Of a stretch of DNA of 64,000 nt, positions 26,160 to 38,354 are shown piece by piece (the stretch's first letter is position 1; each line of letters begins with the position of its first letter). The DNA comes from Megalopta genalis. Its lineage: Eukaryota > Arthropoda > Insecta > Hymenoptera > Halictidae. Made by a program: the position numbers and the translations under genes. The DNA is taken from positions 1 to 64,000 of the forward strand of contig NW_027476400.1 in the NCBI RefSeq assembly GCF_051020955.1. The letters are read 5' to 3'. The notes under the pieces were generated by a model. The model saw only the letters and a list, made by a program, of their open reading frames with translations. It searched no databases and was not told where the DNA came from.

Positions 26160-29100
26160 GGTTTAGCTTCAAATACTTGTGATATGCATGATTTAGCTTC
26201 AACTACTAGCGAAAAAAACGAGTTAGCTTCAAATCCAAGCGAAACACATGATTTAGCCTCAAATCAATGCGAATTAGAAGGGTTATCTTCGAATCCATGC
26301 GAAACAAATGATATAGCTTCAAATACTCGTGATATACATGATTTAGCTTCAACAACATGCGAAACAAACGAGTTAGATTCAAATCCATGCGAAACACATG
26401 ATTTAGCATCAAATCAATGCGAAGTGGAAGGCTTATCTTCGAATCCATGCGAAACAAATGGATCAGCTTCATATACTTGTGATATACATGATTTAGCTTC
26501 AACAGCATGCGAAATGTACGAGTTAGATTCAAATCCATGCGAAACACATGATTTAGCTTCAAATCAATGCGAAGTAAATAGGGTTATCTTCGAATCCATG
26601 CGAAACAAATGGGTTAGCTGCAAATACTTGTGATATACATGATTTAGCTTCCACTGCATGCGAAACAACGAGCTAGCTTAAATCCATGCGATACACATGA
26701 TTTAGCCTCAAATCAATGCGAAGTAGAAGGCTTAGCTTCGAATAAATGCGAAACAAATGGTTTAGCTTCAAATACTTGTGATATACATGATTTAGCTACA
26801 ACTGCATGCGAAAGAAACGAGTTAGCTTCAAATCAAGCGAAACACATGATTTAGCTTCAAATCAATGCGAATTGGAAGGGTTATCTTCGAATCCATGCGA
26901 AACACATGATTCAGATTCAAATCAATGCGAAGTAGGAGGCTTATCTTCGATCCCCCATCCGACACAAATGGTTTATCTTCAAATACTTGTGATATACATG
27001 ATTTAGCTTCAACAGCATGCGAAACAAACGAGTTAGCTTCAAATCCATGCGAAACACATGATTTAGAATCAAATCAATGCTAAGTAGAAGGCTGATCTTC
27101 GAATCCATGCGAAACAAATGGTTTAGCTTCAAATACTTGTGATATACATGATTTAGCTACAACTGCATGCGAAAAAAACGAGTTAGCTTCAAATCCAAGC
27201 GAAACACATGATTTAGCTTCAAATCAATGCGAATTGGAAGGGTTATCTTCGAATCCATGCGAAACGTATGATATAGCTTCAAATACTTGTGATATACATG
27301 ATTTAGCTTCAACAGCAGGCGAAACAAACGAGTTAGCTTCAAAACCAAGCGAAACACATGATTTAGCCTCAAATCAATGCGAAGTAGAAGGCTTAGCTTC
27401 GAATAAATGCGAAACGAATAGTTTAGCTTCAATACTTGTGATATACATGATTCAGCTTCAACTGCATGCGAAACAAACGAGTTAGCTTTAAATCCATGCG
27501 AAACACATGATTTAGATTAAAATCAATGCGAAGTAGAAGGCTTATCTTCGAATCCATGCGAAACAAATGGTTTAGCTTCAAATACTTGTGATATACATGA
27601 TTTAGCTACAACTGCATGCGAAAAAAACGAGTTAGCTTCAAATCCAAGCGAAACACATGATTTAGCTTCAAATCAATGCGAATTGGAAGGGTTATCTTCG
27701 AATCCATGCGAAGCAAATGGTTTAGCTTCAAATACTTGTGATATACATGATTTAGCTTCAAGAGCATGCGAAACAAACGAGATAGCTTCAAATCCATGCG
27801 AAACACATGATTTAGCTTCAAATCAATGCGAAGTCGGAGGCTTATCTTCGATCCCATGCGATACAAATGGTTTAGCTTCAAATACTTGTGATATACATGA
27901 TTTAGCTTCAACAGCATGCGAAACAAACGAGTTAGCTTCAAATCCATGCGAAACACATGATTTAGCTTCAAATCAATGCGATACAACTGGTTTAGCTTCA
28001 AATACTTGTGATATACATGATTTAGCTTCAACAGCATGCGAAACAAAGGAGTTATGTTCAAATCCAAGCGAAACACATGATTTATCTTCAAATCAATGCG
28101 AAGTGGAAGGCTTATCTTCGAATCCATGCGAAACGAATGGTTTAGCTTCAAATACTTGTGATATACATGATTCAGCTTCAACTGCATGCGAAACAAACGA
28201 GTTAGCTTCAAATCCATGCGAAACACATGATTTAGCTTCAAATCAATGCGAAGTAGGAGGCTTATCTTCGATCCCATCCGATACAAATAGTTTAGCTTCA
28301 AATACTTGTGATATATATGATTTAGCTTCAAAAGCATGCGAAACAAACGAGTTAGCTTCAAATCCATGCGAAACACATGATTTAGCTTCAAATCAATGCG
28401 AATTAGAAGGGTTATCTTGGAATCCATGCGAAACGTATGATATAGCTTCAAATACTTGTGATATACATGATTTAGCTTCAACAGCGTGCGAAACAGACGA
28501 GTTAGCATGAAATCCATGCGAAACACATGATTTAGCATCAAATCAATGCGAATTAGAAGGGTTATCTTGGAATACATGCGAAACGTATGATATAGCTTCA
28601 AATACTTGTGATATACATGATTTAGCTTCAACAGCGTGCGAAACAGACGAGTTAGCATGAAATCCATGCGAAACACATGATTTAGCATCAAATCAATGCG
28701 AAGTAGAAGGCTGATCTTCGAATCCATGCGAAGCAAATAGTTTAGCTTCAAATACTTGTGATATACATGATTTAGCTTCAACAGCATGCGAAACAAATGA
28801 GTTATATTCAAATCCAAGCGAAACATATGATTTATCTTCAAATCTATGCGAATTAGGAGGTTAATCTTGGAATCCATGCGAAACGTATGATATAGCTTCA
28901 AATACTTGTGATATACATGATTTAGCTTCAACAGCATGCGAAACAAACGAGTTAGCTTCAAAACCAAGCGAAACACATGATTTAGCCTCAAATCAATGCG
29001 AAGTAGAAGGCTTAGCTTCGAATAAATGCGAAACGAATAGTTTAGCTTCAAATACTTGTGATATACATGATTCAGCTTCAACTGCATGCGAAACAAACGA

Positions 29101-32100
29101 GTTAGCTTTAAATCCATGCGAAACACATGATTTAGATTAAAATCAATGCGAAGTAGAAGGCTTATCTTCGAATCCATGCGAAACAAATGGTTTAGCTTCA
29201 AATACTTGTGATATACATGATTTAGATACAACTGCATGCGAAAAAAACGAGTTAGCTTCAAATCCAAGCGAAACACATGATTTAGCTTCAAATCAATGCG
29301 AATTGGAAGGGTTATCTTCGAATCCATGCGAAGCAAATGGTTTAGCTTCAAATACTTGTGATATACATGATTTAGCTTCAAGAGCATGCGAAACAAACGA
29401 GTTAGCTTCAAATCCATTCGAAACACATGATTTAGCTTCAAATCAATGCGAAGTAGGAGGCTTATCTTCGATCCCATCCGATACAAATGGTTTAGCTTCA
29501 AATACTTGTGATATACATGATTTAGCTTCAACAGCATGCGAACAAACGAGTTAGCTTCAAATCCATGCGAAACACATGATTTAGCTTCGAATAAATGCGA
29601 AACAAATGGTTTAGCTTCAAATACTTGTGATATACATGATTTAGCTTCAACAGCATGCGAAACAAACGAGTTAGCTTCAAATCCATTCGAAACACATGAT
29701 TTAGCATCAAATCAATGCGAAGTAGAAGGTTGATCTTCGAATCCATGCGTAACAAATGGTTTAGCTGCAAATACTTGTGATATACATGATTTAGCTTCAA
29801 CAGCATGCGAAACAAACGAGTTAGCTTCAAATCCATGCGAAACACATGATTTAGCATCAAATCAATGCGAAGTAGAAGGCTTATCTTCGAATCCATGCAA
29901 AGCAAATGGTTTAGCTTCAAATACTTGTGATATACATGATTTAGCTTCAACAGCATGCGAAACAAATGAGATATATTCAAATCCAAGCGAAACATATGAT
30001 TTAGATTAAAATCAATGCGAAGTAGAAGGCTGATCTTCGAATCCATGCGAAGCAAATGGTTTAGCTTCAAATACTTGTGATATACATGATTTAGCTACAA
30101 CTGCATGCGAAAAAAACGAGTTAGCTTCAAAACCAAGCGAAACACATGATTTAGCCTCAAATCAATGCGAAGTAGAAGGCTTAGCTTCGAATAAATGCGA
30201 AACAAATGGTTTAGCTTCAAATACTTGTGATATATATGATTTAGCTTCAACAGCGTGCGATACAAACGAGTTAGCTTCAAATCCATGCGAAACACATGAT
30301 TTAGCTTCAAATCAATGCGAAGTAGGAGGCTTATCTTCGATCCCATCCGATACAAATAGTTTAGCTTCAAATACTTGCGATATATATGATTTAGCTTCAA
30401 AAGCATGCGAAACAAACGAGTTAGATTCAAATCCATGCGAAACACATGATTTAGCTTCAAATCAATGCGAATTAGAAGGGTTATCTTGGAATCCATGCGA
30501 AACGTATGATATAGCTTCAAATACTTGTGATATACATGATTTAGCTTCAACAGCGTGCGAAACAGACGAGTTAGCATGAAATCCATGCGAAACACATGAT
30601 TTAGAATCAAATCAATGCGAAGTAGAAGGCTGATCTTCGAATCCATGCGAAGCAAATAGTTTAGCTTCAAATACTTGTGATATACATGATTTAGCTTCAA
30701 CGGCATGCGAAACAAATGAGTTATCTTCAAATCCAAGCGAAACACATGATTTATCTTCAAATCAATGCGAAGTAGAAAGCTTAGCTTCAAAACCATGGGA
30801 ATCAAATGGTTTAGTTTCAAATACTTGTGATATACATGATTCAGCTTCAACTGCATGCGAAACAAACGAGTTAGCTTTAAATCCATGCGAAACACATGAT
30901 TTAGATTAAAATCAATGCGAAGTAGAAGGCTGATATTCGAATCCATGCGTAACAAATGGTTTAGCTTCAAATACTTGTGATATACATGATTCAGCTTCAA
31001 CTGCATGCGAAACAAACGAGTTAGCTTCAAATCCATGCGAAACACATGATTTAGATTAAAATTAATGCGAAGTAGAAGGCTGATCTTCGAATCCATGCGA
31101 AGCAAATGGTTTAGCTTCAAATACTTGTGATATACATGATTCAGCTTCAACTGCATGCGAAACAAACGAGTTAGCTTCAAATCCATGCGAAACACATGAT
31201 TTAGATTAAAATCAATGCGAAGTAGCAGGCTGATCTTCGAATCCATGCGAAGCAAATGGTTTAGCTTCAAATACTTGTGATATACATGATTTAGCTACAA
31301 CTGCATGCGAAAAAAACGAGTTAGCTTCAAACAAGCGAAACACATGATTTAGCCTCAAATCAATGCGAAGTAGAAGGCTTAGCTTCGAATAAATGCGAAA
31401 CAAATGGTTTAGCTTCAAATACTTGTGATATATATGATTTAGCTTCAACAGCATGCGATACAAACGAGTTAGCTTCAAATCCATGCGAAACACATGATTT
31501 AGCTTCAAATCCATGCGAAACACATGATTTAGCTTCAAATCAATGCGAAGTAGGAGGCTTATCTTCGATCCCATCCGATACAAATAGTTTAGCTTCAAAT
31601 ACTTGTGATATACATGATTTAGCTTCAACAGCATGCGAAACAAACGAGTTAGCTTCAAATCCATGCGAAACACATGATTTAGCTTCAAATCAATGCGAAT
31701 TAGAAGGGTTATCTTGGAATATCCATGCGAAAACGTATGATATAGCTTCAAATACTTGTGATATACATGATTTAGCTTCAACAGCATGCGAAACAGACGA
31801 GTTAGCATGAAATCCATGCGAAACACATGATTTAGCATCAAATCAATGCGAAGTAGATGGCTGACCTTCGAATCCATGCGAAGCAAATGGTTTAGCTTCA
31901 AATACTTGTGATATACATGATTTAGCTTCAACAGCATGCGAAGCAAATGAGTTATATTCAAATCCAAGCGACACACATGATTTATCTTCAAATCTATGCG
32001 AATTAGGAGGGTTATCTTGGAATCCATGCGAAACGTATGATATAACTTCAAATACTTGTGATATAAATGATTTAGCTTCAACAGCATGCGAAACAAACGA

Positions 32101-32640
32101 GTTAGCTTCAAAACCAAGCGAAACACATGATTTAGCCTCAAATCAATGCGAAGTAGAAGGATTAGCTTCGAATAAATGCGAAACAAATGGTTTAGCTTCA
32201 AATACTTGTGATATATATGATTTAGCTTCAACAGCATGCGAAAACAAACGAGTTAGCTTCAAATCCATGCGAAACACATGATTTAGCTTCAAATCAATGC
32301 GAAGTAGGAGGCTTATCTTCGATCCCATGCGATACAAATAGTTTAGCTTCAAATACTTGTGATATACATGATTTATCTTCAAACAGCATGCGGAAACAAA
32401 TGAGTTACATTCAAATCCAAGCGAAACACATGATTTAGATTCAAATCAATGCGAATTAGAAGGGTTATCTTTGAATCCATGCGAAACGTATGATATAGCT
32501 TCAAATACTTGTGATATACATGATTTAGCTTCAACAGCATGCGAAACAAACGAGTTAGCTTCAAATCCATGCAAAAACACATGATTTAGCATCAAATCAA
32601 TGCGATGTAGAAGGCTGATCTTCGAATCCATGCGAAGCGA
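26160..32640. repeat. 6.48-kb tandem duplication, copy 2
   Basis: The left junction is visible at 26,157-26,163, where GCGAATTGG has one extra T and alpha sequence switches abruptly to the third-subfamily start. Copy 2 ends at the equivalent monomer near 32,640 (GCGAATGG, without the extra T). I noticed few substitutions against copy 1 (for example TACTTGTG here and TACTAGTG at about 20,661). Small length differences are more frequent: about 26,667, 26,679, 26,833, 26,953, 27,432, 29,541, 31,330, 31,720, 31,731, 32,241, 32,380, 32,391 and 32,572, mostly in A or C runs. No gene is supported. Confidence 0.9.
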
Positions 32641-35410
32641 ATGGTTTAGCTTCAAATACTTGTGATATACATGATTTAGCTTCAACAGCATGCGAAACAA
32701 GGAGTTATGTTCAAATCCAAGCGAAACACATGATTTATCTTCAAATCAATGCGAAGTGGAAGGCTTATCTTCGAATCCATGCGAAACGAATGGTTTAGCT
32801 TCAAATACTTGTGATATACATGATTCAGCTTCAACTGCATGCGAAACAAACGAGTTTAGCTTCAAATCCATGCGAAACACATGATTTAGATTAAAATCAA
32901 TGCGAAGTAGAAGGCTTAGCTTCGAATAAATGCGAAACAAATGGTTTAGCTTCAAATACTTGTGATATATATGATTTAGCTTCAACAGCATGCGAAATGT
33001 ACGAGTTAGATTCAAATCCTAGCGATACACTTGATTTAGCTTCAAATCAATGCGAAGTAGAAGGATTATCTTCGAATCCATGCCAAATAAATGGTTTAGC
33101 TTCAAATACTTGCGATATACATGATTTAGCTTCAACAGCATGCGGAACAAACGAGTTAGATTCAAATCCATGCGAAATACATGATTTAGCTTCAAATCAA
33201 TGCGAAGTAGAAGGCTTATCTTCGTATCCATGCGAAACAAATGGTTTAGCTGCAAATACTTCTGATATACGTGATTTAGCTTCAACTGCATGCGAAAACA
33301 AACGAGTTAACTTCGAATCCATGCGAAACGAATAGTTTAGCTTCAAATACTTGTGATGTACATGATTCAGCTTCAACAGCATGCGAAACAAACGAGTTAG
33401 CTTCAAATCTATGCGAAACACCATGATTTAGCATCAAATCAATGCGAAGTAGAAGGCTGATCTTCGAATCCATGCGAAGCAAATAGTTTTAGTTTCAAAT
33501 ACTTGTGATATACATGATTTAGCTTCAACGGCATGCGAAACAAATGAGTTATCTTCAAATCCAAGCGAAACACATGATTTATCTTCAAATCAATGCGAAG
33601 TAGAAAGCTTAGCTTCAAAACCATGGGAATCAAATGGTTTAGTTTCAAATACTTGTGATATACATGATTCAGCTTCAACTGCATGCGAAACAAACGAGTT
33701 TAGCTTTAAATCCATGCGAAACACATGATTTAGATTAAAATCAATGCGAAGTAGAAGGCTGATATTCGAATCCATGCGTAACAAATGGTTTAGCTTCAAA
33801 TACTTGTGATATACATGATTCAGCTTCAACTGCATGCGAAACAAACGAGTTAGCTTCAAATCCATGCGAAACACATGATTTAGATTAAAATTAATGCGAA
33901 GTAGAAGGCTGATCTTCGAATCCATGCGAAGCAAATGGTTTTAGCTTCAAATACTTGTGATATACATGATTCAGCTTCAACTGCATGCGAAACAAACGAG
34001 TTAGCTTCAAATCCATGCGAAACACATGATTTAGATTAAAATCAATGCGAAGTAGCAGGCTGATCTTCGAATCCATGCGAAGCAAATGGTTTAGCTTCAA
34101 ATACTTGTGATATACATGATTTAGCTACAAACTGCATGCGAAAAAAAACGAGTTAGCTTCAAAACCAAGCGAAACACATGATTTAGCCTCAAATCAATGC
34201 GAAGTAGAAGGCTTAGCTTCGAATAAATGCGAAACAAATGGTTTTAGCTTCAAATACTTGTGATATATATGATTTAGCTTCAACAGCATGCGATACAAAC
34301 GAGTTAGCTTCAAATCCATGCGAAAACACATGATTTAGCTTCAAATCCATGCGAAAACACATGATTTAGCTTCAAATCAATGCGAAGTAGGAGGCTTATC
34401 TTCGATCCCATCCGATACAAATAGTTTAGCTTCAAATACTTGTGATATACATGATTTAGCTTCAACAGCATGCGAAACAAACGAGTTAGCTTCAAATCCT
34501 TTCGAAAACACATGATTTAGCATCAAATCAATGCGAAGTAGATGGCTGACCTTCGAATCCATGCGAAGCAAATGGTTTAGCTTCAAATACTTGTGATATA
34601 CATGATTTAGCTTCAACAGCATGCGAAGCAAATGAGTTATATTCAAATCCAAGCGACACACATGATTTATCTTCAAATCTATGCGAATTAGGAGGGTTAT
34701 CTTGGAATCCATGCGAAACGTATGATATAACTTCAAATACTTGTGATATAAATGATTTAGCTTCAACAGCATGCGAAACAAACGAGTTAGCTTCAAAACC
34801 AAGCGAAACACATGATTTAGCCTCAAATCAATGCGAAGTAGAAGGATTAGCTTCGAATAAATGCGAAACAAATGGTTTTAGCTTCAAATACTTGTGATAT
34901 ATATGATTTAGCTTCAACAGCATGCGAAACAAACGAGTTAGCTTCAAATCCATGCGAAACACATGATTTAGCTTCAAATCAATGCGAAGTAGGAGGCTTA
35001 TCTTCGATCCCATGCGATACAAATAGTTTAGCTTCAAATACTTGTGATATACATGATTTATCTTCAACAGCATGCGAAACAAATGAGTTACATTCAAATC
35101 CAAGCGAAAACACATGATTTAGATTCAAATCAATGCGAATTAGAAGGGTTATCTTGGAATCCATGCGAAACGTATGATATAGCTTCAAATACTTGTGATA
35201 TACATGATTTAGCTTCAACAGCAGAATGCGAAACAAACGAGTTAGCTTCAAATCCATGCAAATCACATGATTTAGCATCAAATCAATGCGATGTAGAAGG
35301 CTGATCTTCGAATCCATGCGAAGCGAATGGTTTAGCTTCAAATACTTGTGATATACATGATTTAGCTTCAACAGCATGCGAAACAAAGGAGTTAAACACA
35401 TGATTTATCT
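31320..35410. other. Patch of private single-base indels
   Basis: Over 4 kb there are repeated one-base gains in A or T runs: GCGAAAACAAAC (about 32,240 and 33,294), GCAAAAACAC (about 32,571), GAGTTTAGC (about 32,854 and 33,698), AGTTTTAG (about 33,487), GGTTTTAGC (about 33,938, 34,241 and 34,875), GCGAAAACACATG (about 34,321, 34,352 and 35,105) and an 8-A run (about 34,140). There are also CACCATG (about 33,420), CAGCAGAATGCG (about 35,219) and a loss of about 18 bp near 35,394. Sister copies at 24.2-26.2 kb do not have them. The pattern is that of an unpolished stretch of assembly. Confidence 0.6.
32641..35410. repeat. Further partial copy of the 24.2-26.2 kb neighbourhood
   Basis: From about 33,470 to 35,390 the order of units repeats 24,165-26,159 and 30,640-32,640, including CAACGGCATGCG (33,526), the A/E hybrid (34,332) and TGGCTGACC (34,541). 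At about 34,495 it jumps from an E monomer into a later E monomer and drops one 150-bp unit that the other copies have. Before it, 33,000-33,465 is a fragment of the second subfamily (CTGATATACG at about 33,261). No gene is supported. Confidence 0.78.
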
Positions 35411-38140
35411 TCAAATCAATGCGAAGTGGAAGGCTTATCTTCGAATCCATGCGAAACGAATGGTTTAGCTTCAAATACTTGTGATATACATGATTCAGCT
35501 TCAACTGCATGCGAAACAAACGAGTTAGCTTCAAATCCATGCGAAACACATGATTTAGATTAAAATCAATGCGAAGTAGAAGGCTTAGCTTCGAATAAAT
35601 GCGAAACAAATGGTTTAGCTTCAAATACTTGTGATATATATGATTTAGCTTCAACAGCATGCGAAATGTACGAGTTAGATTCAAATCCTAGCGATACACA
35701 TGATTTAGCTTCAAATCAATGCGAAGTAGAAGGGTTATCTCCGTATCCATGCGAAACAAATGGTTTAGCTTCAAATACTTGTGATATACATGATTTAGCT
35801 TCAACAGCATGCGAAACAAACGAGTATGCTTCAAATCCACGCGAAACACCTGATTTAGCATCAAATCAATGCGAAGTAGAAGACTTATCTTCGAATCCAT
35901 GCAAAACAAATGGATCAGCTTCATATACTTGTGATATACATGATTTAGCTTCAACTGCATGCGAAACAAACGAGTTAGCTTATAATCCATGCAAAACACA
36001 TGACTTAGCTTCAAATCAATGCGAAGTAGAAGGCTTATCTTTGAATCCACGTGAAACGAATAGTTTAGCTTCAAATAATTGTGATATACATGATTCAGCT
36101 TCAACTGCATGCGAAACAAACGAGTTAGCTTCAAATCCATGCGAAACACATGACTTAGATTAAAATCAATGCGAAGTAGAAGGCTTATCTTCGAATCCAT
36201 GCGAAACAAATGGATCAGCTTCATATACTTGTGATATACACGATTTAGCTTCAACTGCATGCGAAACAAACGAGTTAGCTTATAATCCATGCAAAACACA
36301 TGATTTAGCTTCAAATCAATGCGAAGTAGAAGGGTTATCTTCGTATCCATGCGAAACAAATGGTTTAGCTTCAAATACTTGTAATATACATGATTTAGCT
36401 TCAACAGCATGCGAAACAAACGAGTAAGCTTCAAATCCATGCGAAACACATGATTTAGCATCAAATCAATGCGAAGTAGAAGGCTGATCTTCGAATCCAT
36501 GCGAAGCAAATGGTTTAGCTTCAAATACTTGCGATATACATGATTTAGCTTCAACAGCATGCGGAACAAACGAGTTAGATTCAAATCCATGCGAAATACA
36601 TGATTTAGCTTCAAATCAATGCGAAGTAGAAGGCTTATCTTCGTATCCATGCGAAACAAATGGTTTAGCAGCAAATACTTCTGATATACGTGATTTAGCT
36701 TCAACTGCATGCGAAACAAACGAGTTAACTTCGAATCCATGCGAAACGAATAGTTTAGCTTCAAATACTTGTGATGTACATGATTCAGCTTCAACAGCAT
36801 GCGAAACAAACGAGTTAGCTTCAAATCTATGCGAAACACATGATTTAGCATCAAATCAATGCGAAGTAGAAGGCTGATCTTCGAATCCATGCGAAGCAAA
36901 TGGTTTAGCTTCAAATACATGTGATATACATGATTTAGCTTCAACAGCATGCGAAACAAATGAGTTATATTCAAATCCAAGCGAAACACATGATTTATCT
37001 TCAAATCAATGCGAAGTGGATGGCTTATCTTCGAATCCATGCGAAACGAATAGTTTAGCTTCAAATACTTGTGATATACATGATTCAGCTTCAACTGCAT
37101 GCGAAACAAACGAGTTAGCTTCAAATCCATGCGAAACACATGATTTAGATTAAAATCAATGCGAAGTAGCAGGCTTATCTTCGAATCCATGCGAAACAAA
37201 TGGTTTAGCTTCAAATGCTTGTGATATACATGATTTAGCTTCAACAGCATCCGAAACAAACGAGTTAGCTTAAAATCATTGCGGAACACATGATTTAGAT
37301 TAAAATCAATACGAAGTAGAATTCTTATCTTCGAATCCATGCGAAACGAATAGTTTAGCTTCAAATACTTGTGGTATACATGATTCAGCTTCAACAGCAT
37401 GCGAAATAAACGAGTTAGATTCAAATCCATGCGAAACACATGATTTAACTTCAAATCAATGCGAAGCAGAAGGCTTATCTTCGTATCCATGCGAAACAAA
37501 TGGTTTAGCTGCAAATACTTCTGATATACGTGATTTAGCTTCAACTGCATGCGAAACAAACGAGTTAACTTCGAATCCATGCGAAACGAATAGTTTAGCT
37601 TCAAATACTTGTGATGTACATGATTCAGCTTCAATAGCATGCGAAACAAACGAGTTAGCTTCAAATCTATGCGAAACACATGATTTAGCATCAAATCAAT
37701 GCGAAGTAGAAGGCTGATCTTCGAATCCATGCGAAGCAAATGGTTTAGCTTCAAATACATGTGATATACATGATTTAGCTTCAACAGCATGCGAAACAAA
37801 TGAATTATATTCAAATCCAAGCGAAACACATGATTTATCTTCAAATCAATGCGAAGTGGATGGCTTATCTTCGAATCCATGCGAAACGAATAGTTTAGCT
37901 TCAAATACTTGTGATATACATGATTCAGCTTCAACTGCATGCGAAACAAACGAGTTAGCTTAAAATCCATGCGGAACACATGATTTAGCTTCAAATCAAT
38001 GCGATGTGGAAGGCTTATCTTCGAATCCATGCGAAACGAATAGTTTAGCATCAAATACTTGTGATATACATGATTCAGCTTCAACTGCATGCGAAACAAA
38101 CGAGTTAGCTTCAAATCCATGCGAAACACATGATTTAGAT
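35411..38140. repeat. Relative of the second subfamily (12.2-14.75 kb)
   Basis: This is the cleaner copy of the 23.4-kb-displaced block. It keeps 30-bp phase almost throughout and shows the 840-bp spacing of GAGTTAACTTCG at 36,722 and 37,562. GATTTAGATTAAAATCAATACG near 37,296 matches 16,231 in block 2. It ends at about 38,140, where AAAATTAATGCG leads into sequence like 24,571, 31,055 and 33,885. Confidence 0.8.
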
Positions 38141-38354
38141 TAAAATTAATGCGAAGTAGAAGGCTGATCTTCGAATCCATGCGAAGCAAATGGTTTAGCT
38201 TCAAATACTTGTGATATACATGATTCAGCTTCAACTGCATGCGAAACAAACGAGTTAGCTTCAAATCCATGCGAAACACATGATTTAGATTAAAATCAAT
38301 GCGAAGTAGCAGGCTGATCTTCGAATCCATGCGAAGCAAATGGTTTAGCTTCAA
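35688..38354 (-). other. Longest open frame in the window, 888 codons; not supported as a gene
   Basis: The frame is a run of ten-residue units such as LKLNHVFRMD, LKLTRLFRML and LKLNHVYHKY, with a start codon offered by nearly every monomer. Sister sequence at 12.2-14.75 kb carries several frameshifts in the same phase. Differences between units change residues freely, for example DFMLTRL against DLKLTRL where the plus strand reads GCATGA instead of GCTTCA. There is no recognisable domain, targeting signal or intron context. A functional repeat protein cannot be excluded from sequence alone, but nothing visible supports one. Confidence 0.82.

Noticed and set aside
26157..26163. Insertion site or transposon junction
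   Set aside because: The abrupt switch in subtype and the extra T mark the joint of a tandem duplication. No terminal inverted repeat, target-site duplication or non-satellite sequence is present.
35688..38354. Giant repeat-protein gene on the minus strand
   Set aside because: The open frame follows from a stop-free 150-bp unit. Sister copies are frameshifted or stopped, differences change residues freely, every monomer offers an ATG, and there is no domain, signal sequence or flanking gene structure.
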